Origin: Pseudomonadota bacterium
Lineage (GTDB): Bacteria; Pseudomonadota; Gammaproteobacteria; Burkholderiales; Burkholderiaceae_D
Assembly (NCBI GenBank): GCA_023420795.1
Contig: JAEZVM010000360.1
Location: 1 to 5,124, forward strand
DNA: 5,124 nucleotides
Direction: 5' to 3'
Each line of letters opens with the position of its first letter. Positions within the stretch are counted from its first letter, which is position 1. Below are positions 1 through 5,124 of the stretch, piece by piece. The notes below the pieces were generated by a model, which saw only the letters and a program-made list of their open reading frames with translations, did not search any database and had not been told where the DNA came from. The position numbers and the translations under genes are program-made.

Positions 1-941
1 CCGCCGGCATTCATCGCGATATTGCCGCCGATGCAGGATGCTTCCGCCGAAGTCGGATCGACAGCGAACACGAAGCCCGCCTTTTCGGCCGCGTCCGACA
101 CGCGTTTGGTCACCACACCGGCACCGGTGTAAATGGTCGCGTACGGCCGATCGACGCCGGGCAGCGTCGTCATTTCCACCGCGCCGAGCTGTTCAAGCTT
201 CTCGGTATTGATGACGGCCGACAGCGGCGTCAGCGGAATCGCCCCGCCGGTATAGCCGGTGCCGCCACCGCGCGGGATGATGGTCAGGCCGAGTTCGATG
301 CAGGCCTTTACCAAGCCGGCCATTTCGTCTTCACCGTCGGGCGTGAGTACGACGAACGGGTATTCGACGCGCCAGTCGGTCGCGTCAGTTACATGCGATA
401 CGCGCGACAGTCCGTCGAACTTGATGTTGTCCTTCGCGGTGTAGCGGCCCAGCACCTTGGTCGCGCGCTTGCGCAGATCATAGGTCTTGCGGAACTCTTC
501 GCCGAACTCCGCAACTGCCTTTCGTGCCGCCTTCACCAGCAGTTCGACGTTGGCGCTGCGGCGCTTCGCCTGCGGGTCGCCCACATCCGCCAGGTCGGTG
601 CTGGTGCGGCGCTTTTCCACTTCCGTCAGGCGATGGTTAAGCGCATCGATCAGATCCTGGCGACGCTTCGGATTGTCGAGCATGTCGTCCTGAAGATAGG
701 GATTGCGTCGCACTACCCAGACATCGCCCAGCACTTCATACAGCATGCGCGCGGAACGGCCGGTCTGGCGCTCGCCGCGCAGCTCATCCAGAATGCGCCA
801 CGATTCCTCGCCCAGCAGTCGAATCACGATTTCGCGATCGGAAAACGAGGTGTAGTTGTAGGGGATTTCGCGCAAGCGCGTCGGGGCTGCGCCGCTGGGT
901 GCATCGGAGAGAAGGGCTTGGAGTTGTGCTGGGGCGTTCAT
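1..941 (-). CDS. FAD-linked oxidoreductase with DUF3683-like N-terminus, 5' part only
   Basis: A minus-strand frame is open from ATG at 941-939 to the window edge without a stop, giving the first 313 residues. The sequence shows a polar, charged N-terminal region (about residues 20-180, with REIPYNYTSFSDREIVIRLL and MLYEVLGDVWVVRRNPYLQ) resembling the DUF3683 domain, then a PCMH-type FAD-binding domain from about 190. Its hallmarks are PRGGGTGYTGG at 223-233 and DPTSAEASCIGGNIAMNAG at 295-313, both FAD-contacting loops of the GlcD/D-lactate dehydrogenase/vanillyl-alcohol oxidase superfamily. Betaproteobacterial relatives are, from memory, very long (above 1,200 residues), with C-terminal iron-sulfur or cysteine-rich modules, so most of the gene should lie left of base 1. 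Oxidation of D-lactate or another 2-hydroxy acid is inferred from the family; the substrate is unknown. The MNAP start matches the family; an in-frame ATG at 995-993 would add 18 residues. No clear ribosome binding site precedes either start. Confidence 0.88.
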   Translation of the reverse strand, partial: MNAPAQLQALLSDAPSGAAPTRLREIPYNYTSFSDREIVIRLLGEESWRILDELRGERQTGRSARMLYEVLGDVWVVRRNPYLQDDMLDNPKRRQDLIDALNHRLTEVEKRRTSTDLADVGDPQAKRRSANVELLVKAARKAVAEFGEEFRKTYDLRKRATKVLGRYTAKDNIKFDGLSRVSHVTDATDWRVEYPFVVLTPDGEDEMAGLVKACIELGLTIIPRGGGTGYTGGAIPLTPLSAVINTEKLEQLGAVEMTTLPGVDRPYATIYTGAGVVTKRVSDAAEKAGFVFAVDPTSAEASCIGGNIAMNAG

Positions 942-1026
942 CAAAAATATCGTCGGACTGACCCTAAAGAAGCATTCTAACTTATTGAGTTGCATCAAGC
1001 GGCAACAGCCTTACACTAAATGCGGC

Positions 1027-1039
1027 CAAATCACCTCCT
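1027..1039 (-). other. Orphan consensus Shine-Dalgarno with nearby TTG
   Basis: On the minus strand 1039-1031 reads AGGAGGTGA, a full match to the anti-Shine-Dalgarno tail of 16S rRNA. It lies 26 bases past the yqaA stop and about 90 bases before the start of the FAD oxidase, too far to serve that gene. The only start codon close behind it is TTG at 1029-1027, four bases after AGGAGG, which is tighter than usual. That TTG opens 15 codons (MAAFSVRLLPLDATQ) ending at 984-982. It could initiate a leader peptide, be a ribosome standby site, or be chance. Confidence 0.3.
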
Positions 1040-1064
1040 GATGCAGCGAAAAAGCCGGAACGTT

Positions 1065-1553
1065 TTAGAACAAGCTGCCTAATTGTCGCCAGAATCCGTT
1101 GGGCACATATAACAGCAGGCTGGTCATCGTCACGTAGCGCAGGAATTTGCCGATCGCCATATAGAGTACGCATGGCCAGAATGGCAATTTCAGCCAGCCA
1201 GCCAGGGTGCATAACGGATCACCAATGGCCGGCAGCCAGGACAGCAGCATGGTTTTCGCGCCATAGCGCTGCAGCCAACCGAACCAGCGTGTTTCGCGCT
1301 CCTTCGCAAAAACCTGCTTGGCGCCATAGCCCATCCAGTAATCGATGACTCCACCCAGCGTATTGCCGATCGTCGCGACGGCGATCGCGGGCCAGAACAG
1401 CATGCCGTTGGCCTTGACCACGGCGAACACCGCCGGCTCGGAGCCGAGCGGCAGCAAGGTCGCGGAAATCAGGCTGATCAGGAAAACCGATGTCAATCCC
1501 ACATCGGGAAGCGCGAGAATGCCGAGGAGCCAATGGATTGCGGATTCGATCAT
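1065..1553 (-). CDS. YqaA-like DedA/VTT-family inner membrane protein
   Basis: A 162-residue membrane protein of the YqaA branch of the DedA/SNARE-associated (VTT) family; E. coli YqaA is slightly shorter. Hydrophobic segments are visible at about 15-35, 42-70, 102-122 and 127-152. Family-like motifs include SATLLPLGSEP (30-40), a glycine-rich GNTLGGVIDYWMGYGA (63-78), and LSWLPAIGDPLCTLAGWLKLP (104-124), the last resembling the conserved G-x-P re-entrant loop of VTT proteins. DedA relatives are linked to lipid carrier translocation and membrane homeostasis; what YqaA does is not settled, so no function is asserted. The ATG at 1553-1551 places MIESAIHWLLG directly before the first hydrophobic segment and no better upstream start was seen. 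The gene is divergent from ilvA and codirectional with the FAD oxidase 123 bases downstream, with no evident terminator between them, so readthrough is possible. Confidence 0.85.
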   Translation of the reverse strand: MIESAIHWLLGILALPDVGLTSVFLISLISATLLPLGSEPAVFAVVKANGMLFWPAIAVATIGNTLGGVIDYWMGYGAKQVFAKERETRWFGWLQRYGAKTMLLSWLPAIGDPLCTLAGWLKLPFWPCVLYMAIGKFLRYVTMTSLLLYVPNGFWRQLGSLF

Positions 1554-1605
1554 CGGTTGAATTGGTGCGCCAGGCTCGCGCCGCGCATTCAGGCACGACA
1601 GAGCA

Positions 1606-1636
1606 TTGAGGCTTGATCAGGGGCGTCCATTATAAT
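1606..1636 (+). promoter_or_regulatory. Candidate ilvA promoter
   Basis: A perfect -10 hexamer TATAAT lies at 1631-1636. The best upstream -35 candidate is TTGAGG at 1606-1611 with a long 19-base spacer; TTGATC at 1613-1618 looks better as a hexamer but is only 12 bases away. Transcription would start near 1643, giving a leader of about 48 bases before the ilvA ATG. The -10 is good and the -35 weak, so an activator could be involved, but no operator is recognised. Confidence 0.5.
1629..1634 (-). promoter_or_regulatory. Candidate yqaA -10 element, overlapping the ilvA -10
   Basis: Because 1628-1637 is the 10-base palindrome CATTATAATG, the minus strand also reads TATAAT at 1634-1629. Transcription from it would run toward yqaA with a leader of roughly 70 bases. 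No convincing -35 was found 16-18 bases upstream on the minus strand, so this is only half a promoter by sequence. Confidence 0.33.
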
Positions 1637-1690
1637 GACCCGCTCACCAGAATGCCGCTCGGTTGGCGCACGCATACGACATCACTGCTC

Positions 1691-3214
1691 ATGACTATCG
1701 ATTATCTGAAAAGAATACTGACCGCTCGCGTCTATGACGTAGCCGTTGAATCCCCGCTCGAATTTGCACCAACACTGTCTGAACGAACCGGCAACCGGAT
1801 TTACCTGAAGCGCGAAGATGTGCAGAGCGTGTTCAGTTTCAAGCTGCGCGGTGCGTATAACAAGATGGCGCACCTGACGCCGGCCCAGTTGAAGCATGGC
1901 GTCATCTGCGCTTCCGCCGGCAACCATGCGCAAGGTGTGGCCCTGTCTGCGGCAAAGCTCGGCTGCCGCGCTGTCATCGTGATGCCGACCACCACGCCGC
2001 CGGTGAAGATCGAAGCCGTCAAGGCGCGCGGCGGTGAAGTGGTGCTGTTCGGCGATTCCTACACCGACGCCTACAACCATGCGCTCACGCTGGAGAAAAA
2101 GCACAAACTCACCTTCGTTCACCCGTTCGACGACCCGGACGTGATCGCCGGCCAGGGTACGATCGCGATGGAGATTCTGCGCCAACGGCCAGGTCCTATC
2201 CACGCGATTTTCGTCGCCATCGGCGGCGGTGGTCTGATTGCCGGCGTGGGCGCTTACATCAAGGCGATCCGGCCGGAGATCAAGATCATCGGTGTGCAGA
2301 CCACCGACTCCGACGCGATGGCACGCAGCCTCAAGGCCGGCCGGCGCGTCACCCTGCCGGACGTTGGGCTGTTCTCCGATGGCACCGCGGTCAAGCTGGT
2401 TGGCGAGGAGACCTTCCGTCTGGCGAAGATGTGCGTGGATGAAGTCATCGTCGTCGATACCGATGCGGTATGCGCAGCCATCAAGGACGTCTTCCAGGAC
2501 ACCCGCAGCATTCTCGAACCGGCGGGCGCGCTGGCAGTGGCCGGCGCCAAGGAATACATCGAACGCGCAAAGACAGCGAAGAAGCCGCTGAAGGACGAGG
2601 TGCTGGTGACGGTTGCCTGCGGCGCCAACATGAACTTCGACCGCCTACGCTTCGTCGCCGAACGCGCGGAAGTGGGCGAGGCGCGTGAGGCGGTGCTGGC
2701 GGTGACGATTCCGGAAGAGCGCGGCAGCTTCAAGCGTTTCTGCGAACTGACCGGCCAGCGCAACGTGACAGAATTCGCCTATCGCATCAACGGCGAAAAA
2801 GAGGCGCATGTGTTCGTCGGCCTACAGATTTCCAGCCGCGACGAGCCAGGCAAGATCACGAAGAATTTCGAGAAGCACGGGTTCAAGTCGATCGACCTGA
2901 CGCACGACGAGCTGGCCAAGCAGCACATTCGCCATCTGGTCGGCGGCAAGAGCCCGCTTGCGCAGGATGAACTGCTGTACCGCTTTGAGTTCCCGGAACG
3001 CCCCGGCGCGCTGATGCGCTTCCTCGACAGCATGGCGCCGAACTGGAACATCAGCCTCTTCCATTATCGGAATCAGGGCGGCGACGTCGGACGCATTCTG
3101 GTCGGCCTGCAGGTGCCGAAGAAGGAAATGAAGGCATTCCGCGAATTCCTCGCTACGCTCGGTTATCGCCACTGGGATGAAAGCGACAACCCGGCCTACA
3201 AGCTGTTCCTGTAG
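1691..3214 (+). CDS. ilvA: Threonine ammonia-lyase, biosynthetic (IlvA)
   Basis: Catalyses PLP-dependent deamination of L-threonine to 2-oxobutanoate and ammonia, the first committed step of isoleucine synthesis, in the cytoplasm. The 507-residue protein has the catalytic domain at about 1-325: Schiff-base lysine K51 in SFKLRGAYNKM, the SAGNHAQG loop at 76-83, the glycine-rich phosphate cradle GGGGL at 178-182, and CGANMNFDRLR at 310-320. Two ACT-like regulatory domains follow at about 335-410 and 428-505, so this is the full-length allosteric form, expected to be inhibited by isoleucine, rather than the short catabolic TdcB type. The length fits the family. The ATG at 1691 (MTIDYLKRILTARVYDVAVE) matches the family N-terminus; in-frame TTG 1613 and ATG 1652 would add residues that do not look conserved, and 1613 lies upstream of the promoter. 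No Shine-Dalgarno is evident. Ser46 stands where many relatives have proline (QPV). Confidence 0.96.
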   Translation: MTIDYLKRILTARVYDVAVESPLEFAPTLSERTGNRIYLKREDVQSVFSFKLRGAYNKMAHLTPAQLKHGVICASAGNHAQGVALSAAKLGCRAVIVMPTTTPPVKIEAVKARGGEVVLFGDSYTDAYNHALTLEKKHKLTFVHPFDDPDVIAGQGTIAMEILRQRPGPIHAIFVAIGGGGLIAGVGAYIKAIRPEIKIIGVQTTDSDAMARSLKAGRRVTLPDVGLFSDGTAVKLVGEETFRLAKMCVDEVIVVDTDAVCAAIKDVFQDTRSILEPAGALAVAGAKEYIERAKTAKKPLKDEVLVTVACGANMNFDRLRFVAERAEVGEAREAVLAVTIPEERGSFKRFCELTGQRNVTEFAYRINGEKEAHVFVGLQISSRDEPGKITKNFEKHGFKSIDLTHDELAKQHIRHLVGGKSPLAQDELLYRFEFPERPGALMRFLDSMAPNWNISLFHYRNQGGDVGRILVGLQVPKKEMKAFREFLATLGYRHWDESDNPAYKLFL

Positions 3215-3223
3215 TTCTTCATG

Positions 3224-3254
3224 CGGGCGAACTGCCGGGTTCGCCCGTTGTCAT
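3224..3254 (+). terminator. Hairpin terminator after ilvA
   Basis: A perfect 9-base-pair GC-rich stem (CGGGCGAAC at 3224-3232, GTTCGCCCG at 3239-3247) closes a six-base loop and begins 10 bases after the ilvA stop codon. The trailing sequence TTGTCAT is a poor U-tract, so termination may be partial, leaving some readthrough into queF. Confidence 0.6.
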
Positions 3255-3268
3255 AGGTATCGGCAACC

Positions 3269-3301
3269 ATGCCCGATCCATTGAAATCTCTCTGCTTATG
3301 A
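3269..3301 (+). other. Possible 10-codon leader ORF overlapping the queF start
   Basis: ATG at 3269 opens MPDPLKSLCL and stops at TGA 3299-3301, overlapping the queF ATG (3298-3300) in an ATGA junction, the arrangement typical of translational coupling. AGGT at 3255-3258 sits 10 bases ahead of the leader ATG and is a modest Shine-Dalgarno, whereas queF itself has none. A frame this short can occur by chance, and comparison with relatives would be needed to raise confidence. Confidence 0.25.
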
Positions 3302-4137
3302 CCACCCCCAACCTGCCGGAAGCTTCACCTCTCGGCAAACCTACCGCCTACCAGGCCGAATACGCTCCGTCCCTGCTGTTTCCGATTCCGCGCGAGCAGA
3401 AGCGCGAGGAAATCGGCATTGCCGGCACGCTGCCGTTCTTCGGCATCGATATCTGGAATGCCTACGAACTGTCGTGGCTGAACCTGCGCGGCAAACCGCA
3501 AGTCGCGATCGCCACGTTCACCGTTCCCGCCGACTCGCCGAACATCATCGAATCGAAGTCGTTCAAGCTGTATCTGAATTCCTTCAACCAGACCCGACTC
3601 GCAACACCGGAAGCGATGGCCGACCTCCTGCGCGCAGACCTGTCGGCCGGCTTCGGCGCACCGGTACAGGTGAAGCTGACGCTGCCGGATGCGTTTTCGG
3701 AGCTGCGAATGGGCGAACTGGAAGGGCTGCTGCTTGACCGGCTCGACATCGACGTCGATGCCTATACGCCCGATCCCTCGCTGCTGAAGGCCAATCACGA
3801 AGAGGCGATGGTCGAGGAAACGCTGGTTTCGCATCTGCTCAAGTCGAATTGCCTTGTCACCGGCCAGCCCGACTGGGGCAGCGTGCAGATCCGCTATGTC
3901 GGCGCGCAAATCGATCAGGAACGGCTGCTGCAGTATCTGATCGGCTTTCGCAACCATAATGAATTCCACGAGCAGTGTGTGGAACGGATTTTCATGGATG
4001 TCCTGCGCCAATGCCGGCCGCAGAAGCTGTCGGTATATGCCCGCTATACGCGGCGCGGCGGATTGGACATCAATCCCTGGCGCAGTAATTTCACGACCGG
4101 GCAAAGGCCTTCGAATTTGCGCAATGCCCGTCAGTGA
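3298..4137 (+). CDS. queF: NADPH-dependent 7-cyano-7-deazaguanine reductase (QueF, long form)
   Basis: Reduces preQ0 to preQ1 with NADPH, the last step before the queuosine precursor is inserted into tRNA by TGT; cytoplasmic, in the tunnelling-fold superfamily. The 279-residue length matches the two-domain, E. coli-type form (about 282). The QueF signature ESKSFKLYLNSFNQTR occupies 85-100. Catalytic residues are in place: the nucleophile Cys185 in SNCLVT, Asp192 in QPDWGS, and the substrate-binding His224-Glu225 in NEFHEQCVERIF. The C-terminal block KLSVYARYTRRGGLDINPWR (243-262) is strongly conserved. The ATG at 3298 gives MTTPNLPEASPLGK, which fits relatives. No Shine-Dalgarno precedes it, and a possible leader ORF overlaps the start. 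It follows ilvA after a hairpin with a weak U-tract, so it may have its own promoter or depend on readthrough; no clear promoter was seen in the 83-base gap. Confidence 0.97.
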   Translation: MTTPNLPEASPLGKPTAYQAEYAPSLLFPIPREQKREEIGIAGTLPFFGIDIWNAYELSWLNLRGKPQVAIATFTVPADSPNIIESKSFKLYLNSFNQTRLATPEAMADLLRADLSAGFGAPVQVKLTLPDAFSELRMGELEGLLLDRLDIDVDAYTPDPSLLKANHEEAMVEETLVSHLLKSNCLVTGQPDWGSVQIRYVGAQIDQERLLQYLIGFRNHNEFHEQCVERIFMDVLRQCRPQKLSVYARYTRRGGLDINPWRSNFTTGQRPSNLRNARQ

Positions 4138-4178
4138 GGCCACCACGCATTGCTACAGGCAAAACAGCAAGAAATAAT

Positions 4179-4295
4179 ATTGATCGGAGCATTTTGCGCG
4201 TTGAAGCTGCGTTATGCCGGCATTTCTCGATACACGCCACAGTCTCTTCTGACAATTATTAACGTCCTAATATCGCGCCCCTGCTCCCGATCAAT
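4179..4295. repeat. Imperfect inverted repeat after queF
   Basis: The left arm ATTGATCGGAGCA (4179-4191) and the right arm TGCTCCCGATCAAT (4282-4295) are reverse complements except for one extra base. Pairing resumes further in with GCGCG (4196-4200) against CGCGC (4274-4278). The arms lie 90 bases apart and enclose the palindrome ATGCCGGCAT. It could be a large RNA hairpin at the queF 3' end, a degraded small mobile element, or chance. Confidence 0.4.
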
Positions 4296-4326
4296 GCTGT
4301 TTCCGATCATCACCATATGCTTCGCA

Positions 4327-4354
4327 TTGCGCATTCCACAAAGATGCCTATAAT
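4327..4354 (+). promoter_or_regulatory. Candidate ptsN-hprK promoter
   Basis: A perfect TATAAT at 4349-4354 is preceded, after a 16-base spacer, by TTGCGC at 4327-4332, which matches the first three bases of the -35 consensus. Transcription would start near 4361, about 40 bases before the ptsN ATG. This points to a sigma-70-type promoter driving ptsN and hprK separately from queF. Confidence 0.5.
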
Positions 4355-4399
4355 GCGTCTCGAAAACCCACTTTGTGCGTTGCAACATAACGCTTTGTG
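4337..4399. repeat. Three CACAAAG/CTTTGTG heptamers around the ptsN promoter
   Basis: CACAAAG at 4337-4343 lies in the promoter spacer, and its exact reverse complement CTTTGTG occurs at 4371-4377 and 4393-4399, the last two 22 bases (about two helical turns) apart. The first and second copies flank the -10 element. This could be an operator set for a dimeric regulator, or chance. Confidence 0.3.
4377..4393 (+). promoter_or_regulatory. Small hairpin in the ptsN leader
   Basis: GCGTT (4377-4381) can pair with AACGC (4389-4393) around a seven-base loop that overlaps the 8-base palindrome GTTGCAAC (4379-4386). The stem ends eight bases before the ptsN ATG, exactly where a Shine-Dalgarno would be, and none is present. 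It may shape ribosome access, although a 5-base-pair stem is only marginally stable. Confidence 0.3.
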
Positions 4400-4401
4400 T
4401 C

Positions 4402-4869
4402 ATGACAAGTCTCGCAAAAATCCTGTCAGCCGATAATGTCGTTCTCGATCTCGAAGTGTCGAGCAAGAAGCGCGCTTTCGAACAGGCCGGATTAATCTTT
4501 GAAAACAACTGCGGCATCGCCCGCTCGGTTGTGTCGGACAATCTGTTTGCACGCGAACGCCTCGGCTCGACCGGACTGGGGCACGGGGTCGCCGTGCCGC
4601 ATGGCCGCATCAAGGGTTTGAAAGCGCCGCTTGCGGCATTTGTCCGGCTGAAGGATCCGATCCCGTTCGAGTCGCCGGACGGCCAGCCGGTGAAGCTGTT
4701 GGTTTTCCTCTTGATTCCCGATCATGTGACGCAGCAGCATCTCGAAATCCTGTCCGAGATCGCGGAAATGTTTTCGGATGAGAGATTCCGCAGCGAACTC
4801 GCGACCGATCCGGACGCAGCATCGGTCCATGCGCGCATCCTCGCGTGGCAACCGAGCGTGCATGTGTAA
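4402..4869 (+). CDS. ptsN: Nitrogen-regulatory phosphotransferase IIA protein (PtsN, EIIA-Ntr)
   Basis: A cytoplasmic EIIA of the nitrogen-related phosphotransferase system, phosphorylated by NPr/HPr. In relatives its phosphorylation state controls potassium transport, metabolism and other regulators rather than sugar uptake. The 155-residue protein is one PTS EIIA type-2 domain, with the phospho-acceptor His67 in GVAVPHGR, the preceding FARERLGSTGLGHG (49-62), and the conserved AFVRLKDPIPFESPDGQPV and HLEILSEIAEMFSDERFR. The start at ATG 4402 (MTSLAKILSADNVVLDL) fits the family; an in-frame GTG at 4375 would add nine residues (MRCNITLCV) with no family resemblance. No Shine-Dalgarno is visible. 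hprK follows 16 bases after the stop, the usual betaproteobacterial pair. The usual upstream partners hpf and rpoN are absent; queF is there instead. Confidence 0.96.
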   Translation: MTSLAKILSADNVVLDLEVSSKKRAFEQAGLIFENNCGIARSVVSDNLFARERLGSTGLGHGVAVPHGRIKGLKAPLAAFVRLKDPIPFESPDGQPVKLLVFLLIPDHVTQQHLEILSEIAEMFSDERFRSELATDPDAASVHARILAWQPSVHV

Positions 4870-4885
4870 CTAGCGCGACTGCATC

Positions 4886-5124
4886 ATGCCGGCTTCCACG
4901 CACCTGACGATCCAGCAGCTGTACGACGACACCCGGGAATCCTTGCAGCTCGGATGGTTTGCAGGCTTTCCCGGCGGTGAAAGACGAATCTCGGGCGATG
5001 CCACTTCCGCCGCCGACCAGGTCGGCCACCTGAACCTGATTCACCCCGGCCGCCTGCAGGTGTTCGGACATCAGGAAATCCAGTACTACAACAAGCTCTC
5101 TCCCGCCTCGCGCAAGTACCAGAC
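4886..5124 (+). CDS. hprK: HPr kinase/phosphorylase (HprK), N-terminal part
   Basis: HprK phosphorylates and dephosphorylates the regulatory serine of HPr. In betaproteobacteria it sits beside ptsN in a regulatory rather than transport-dedicated phosphotransferase system. The frame is open from ATG 4886 to the window edge, giving 79 residues of an enzyme normally about 310-330 long. What is seen is part of the N-terminal domain: LTIQQLYDDTRESLQLGW, then VGHLNLIHPGRLQVFGHQEI and YYNKLSPASRKYQ, which match betaproteobacterial HprK. The Walker A and catalytic motifs lie beyond the window, so activity cannot be judged. It follows ptsN by 16 bases and is expected to be cotranscribed with it; the second stop just after ptsN (TAACTAG) and the absence of a Shine-Dalgarno in the gap are noted. 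Confidence 0.93.
   Translation, partial: MPASTHLTIQQLYDDTRESLQLGWFAGFPGGERRISGDATSAADQVGHLNLIHPGRLQVFGHQEIQYYNKLSPASRKYQ

Larger units (their letters stand above)
4138..4401 (+). other. Intergenic region between queF and ptsN
   Basis: This 264-base stretch is visibly richer in A and T than the flanking genes. Short open frames cross it but none gives a recognisable protein, and I see no remnant of hpf or rpoN, which commonly precede ptsN. It contains an imperfect inverted repeat (4179-4295), a 10-base palindrome ATGCCGGCAT (4214-4223), the ptsN promoter candidate and small repeats near the ptsN start. No U-tract terminator for queF and no sigma-54 promoter (GG/GC consensus) was found. Confidence 0.6.

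Noticed and set aside
393..980. A 195-codon plus-strand open frame
   Set aside because: It lies antisense to the FAD oxidase, whose minus-strand frame carries clear FAD-binding motifs; the plus-strand product has no recognisable domain and is rich in shadow-type Ala/Arg/Leu runs.
1030..1039. Resemblance of plus-strand ATCACCTCCT to the 3' end of 16S rRNA
   Set aside because: The match is limited to the anti-Shine-Dalgarno core; the neighbouring bases do not match 16S, so this is not an rRNA fragment.
982..1212. A 76-codon minus-strand frame overlapping the yqaA 3' end
   Set aside because: It is out of frame with the membrane protein and has no recognisable product. Only its last 15 codons, after the orphan Shine-Dalgarno, are kept as a low-confidence observation.
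1613..1690. N-terminal extension of IlvA from TTG 1613 or ATG 1652
   Set aside because: The TTG overlaps the promoter region, upstream of the expected transcription start, and the added residues do not resemble IlvA N-termini. The ATG at 1691 begins the family-like sequence.
1682..2763. Two minus-strand frames (1682-2203 and 2254-2763) antisense to ilvA
   Set aside because: IlvA is unmistakable on the plus strand; the antisense products show no motifs.
3215..3297. A preQ1 riboswitch upstream of queF
   Set aside because: The only strong structure is the hairpin after ilvA; no pseudoknot-type arrangement or A-rich tail typical of preQ1 aptamers is visible.
3325..4146. A 273-codon minus-strand open frame covering nearly all of queF
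   Set aside because: The plus strand encodes QueF with all catalytic residues. The antisense frame is a by-product of GC-rich codon use and has no family resemblance.
4150..4353. A 67-codon plus-strand frame in the queF-ptsN gap
   Set aside because: It has no Shine-Dalgarno, no recognisable domain, and runs through the inverted repeat and the ptsN promoter; it is most likely chance in an AT-richer region.
4212..5071. Minus-strand frames (4212-4613, 4492-4863, 4610-5071) antisense to ptsN and hprK
   Set aside because: Both plus-strand genes are clearly identified, and the antisense products are arginine-rich shadows without motifs.

Overview
The window reads as an ordinary chromosomal segment of a betaproteobacterium, most likely Burkholderiales and possibly Oxalobacteraceae. 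The basis is the recognisable protein sequences (a long FAD oxidoreductase with a DUF3683-like N-terminus, a full-length IlvA with two ACT-like domains, the long form of QueF) and the ptsN-hprK pair, which is typical of that class. The family placement is from memory of protein families, not a database search. No mobile element, CRISPR array, tRNA, rRNA or defence system is visible.

Layout from left to right. On the minus strand, 1-941 is the 5' part of a large FAD-linked oxidase gene whose 3' part lies beyond base 1. Upstream of it on the same strand is a YqaA/DedA-like membrane protein (1065-1553); the 123-base gap between them holds an orphan consensus-quality Shine-Dalgarno sequence and a 15-codon reading frame. 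A divergent intergenic region (1554-1690) carries a palindromic -10 element that can be read on both strands. On the plus strand follow ilvA (1691-3214), an intrinsic-terminator-like hairpin, queF (3298-4137) with a possible overlapping leader ORF, a 264-base AT-richer intergenic region with an imperfect inverted repeat and a good ptsN promoter candidate, then ptsN (4402-4869) and the start of hprK (4886 to the window end).

The genes do not form one pathway. IlvA makes 2-oxobutanoate for isoleucine, QueF makes preQ1 for the queuosine tRNA modification, PtsN and HprK belong to the regulatory phosphotransferase system, and the FAD oxidase probably handles a 2-hydroxy acid. Only ptsN-hprK looks like a real operon (16-base gap). 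The more interesting signals are non-coding: the symmetric divergent promoter, the overlapping leader ORF before queF, the structured ptsN leader, the orphan Shine-Dalgarno, and the absence of a recognisable Shine-Dalgarno at all six gene starts. I found no convincing new multi-gene system here.
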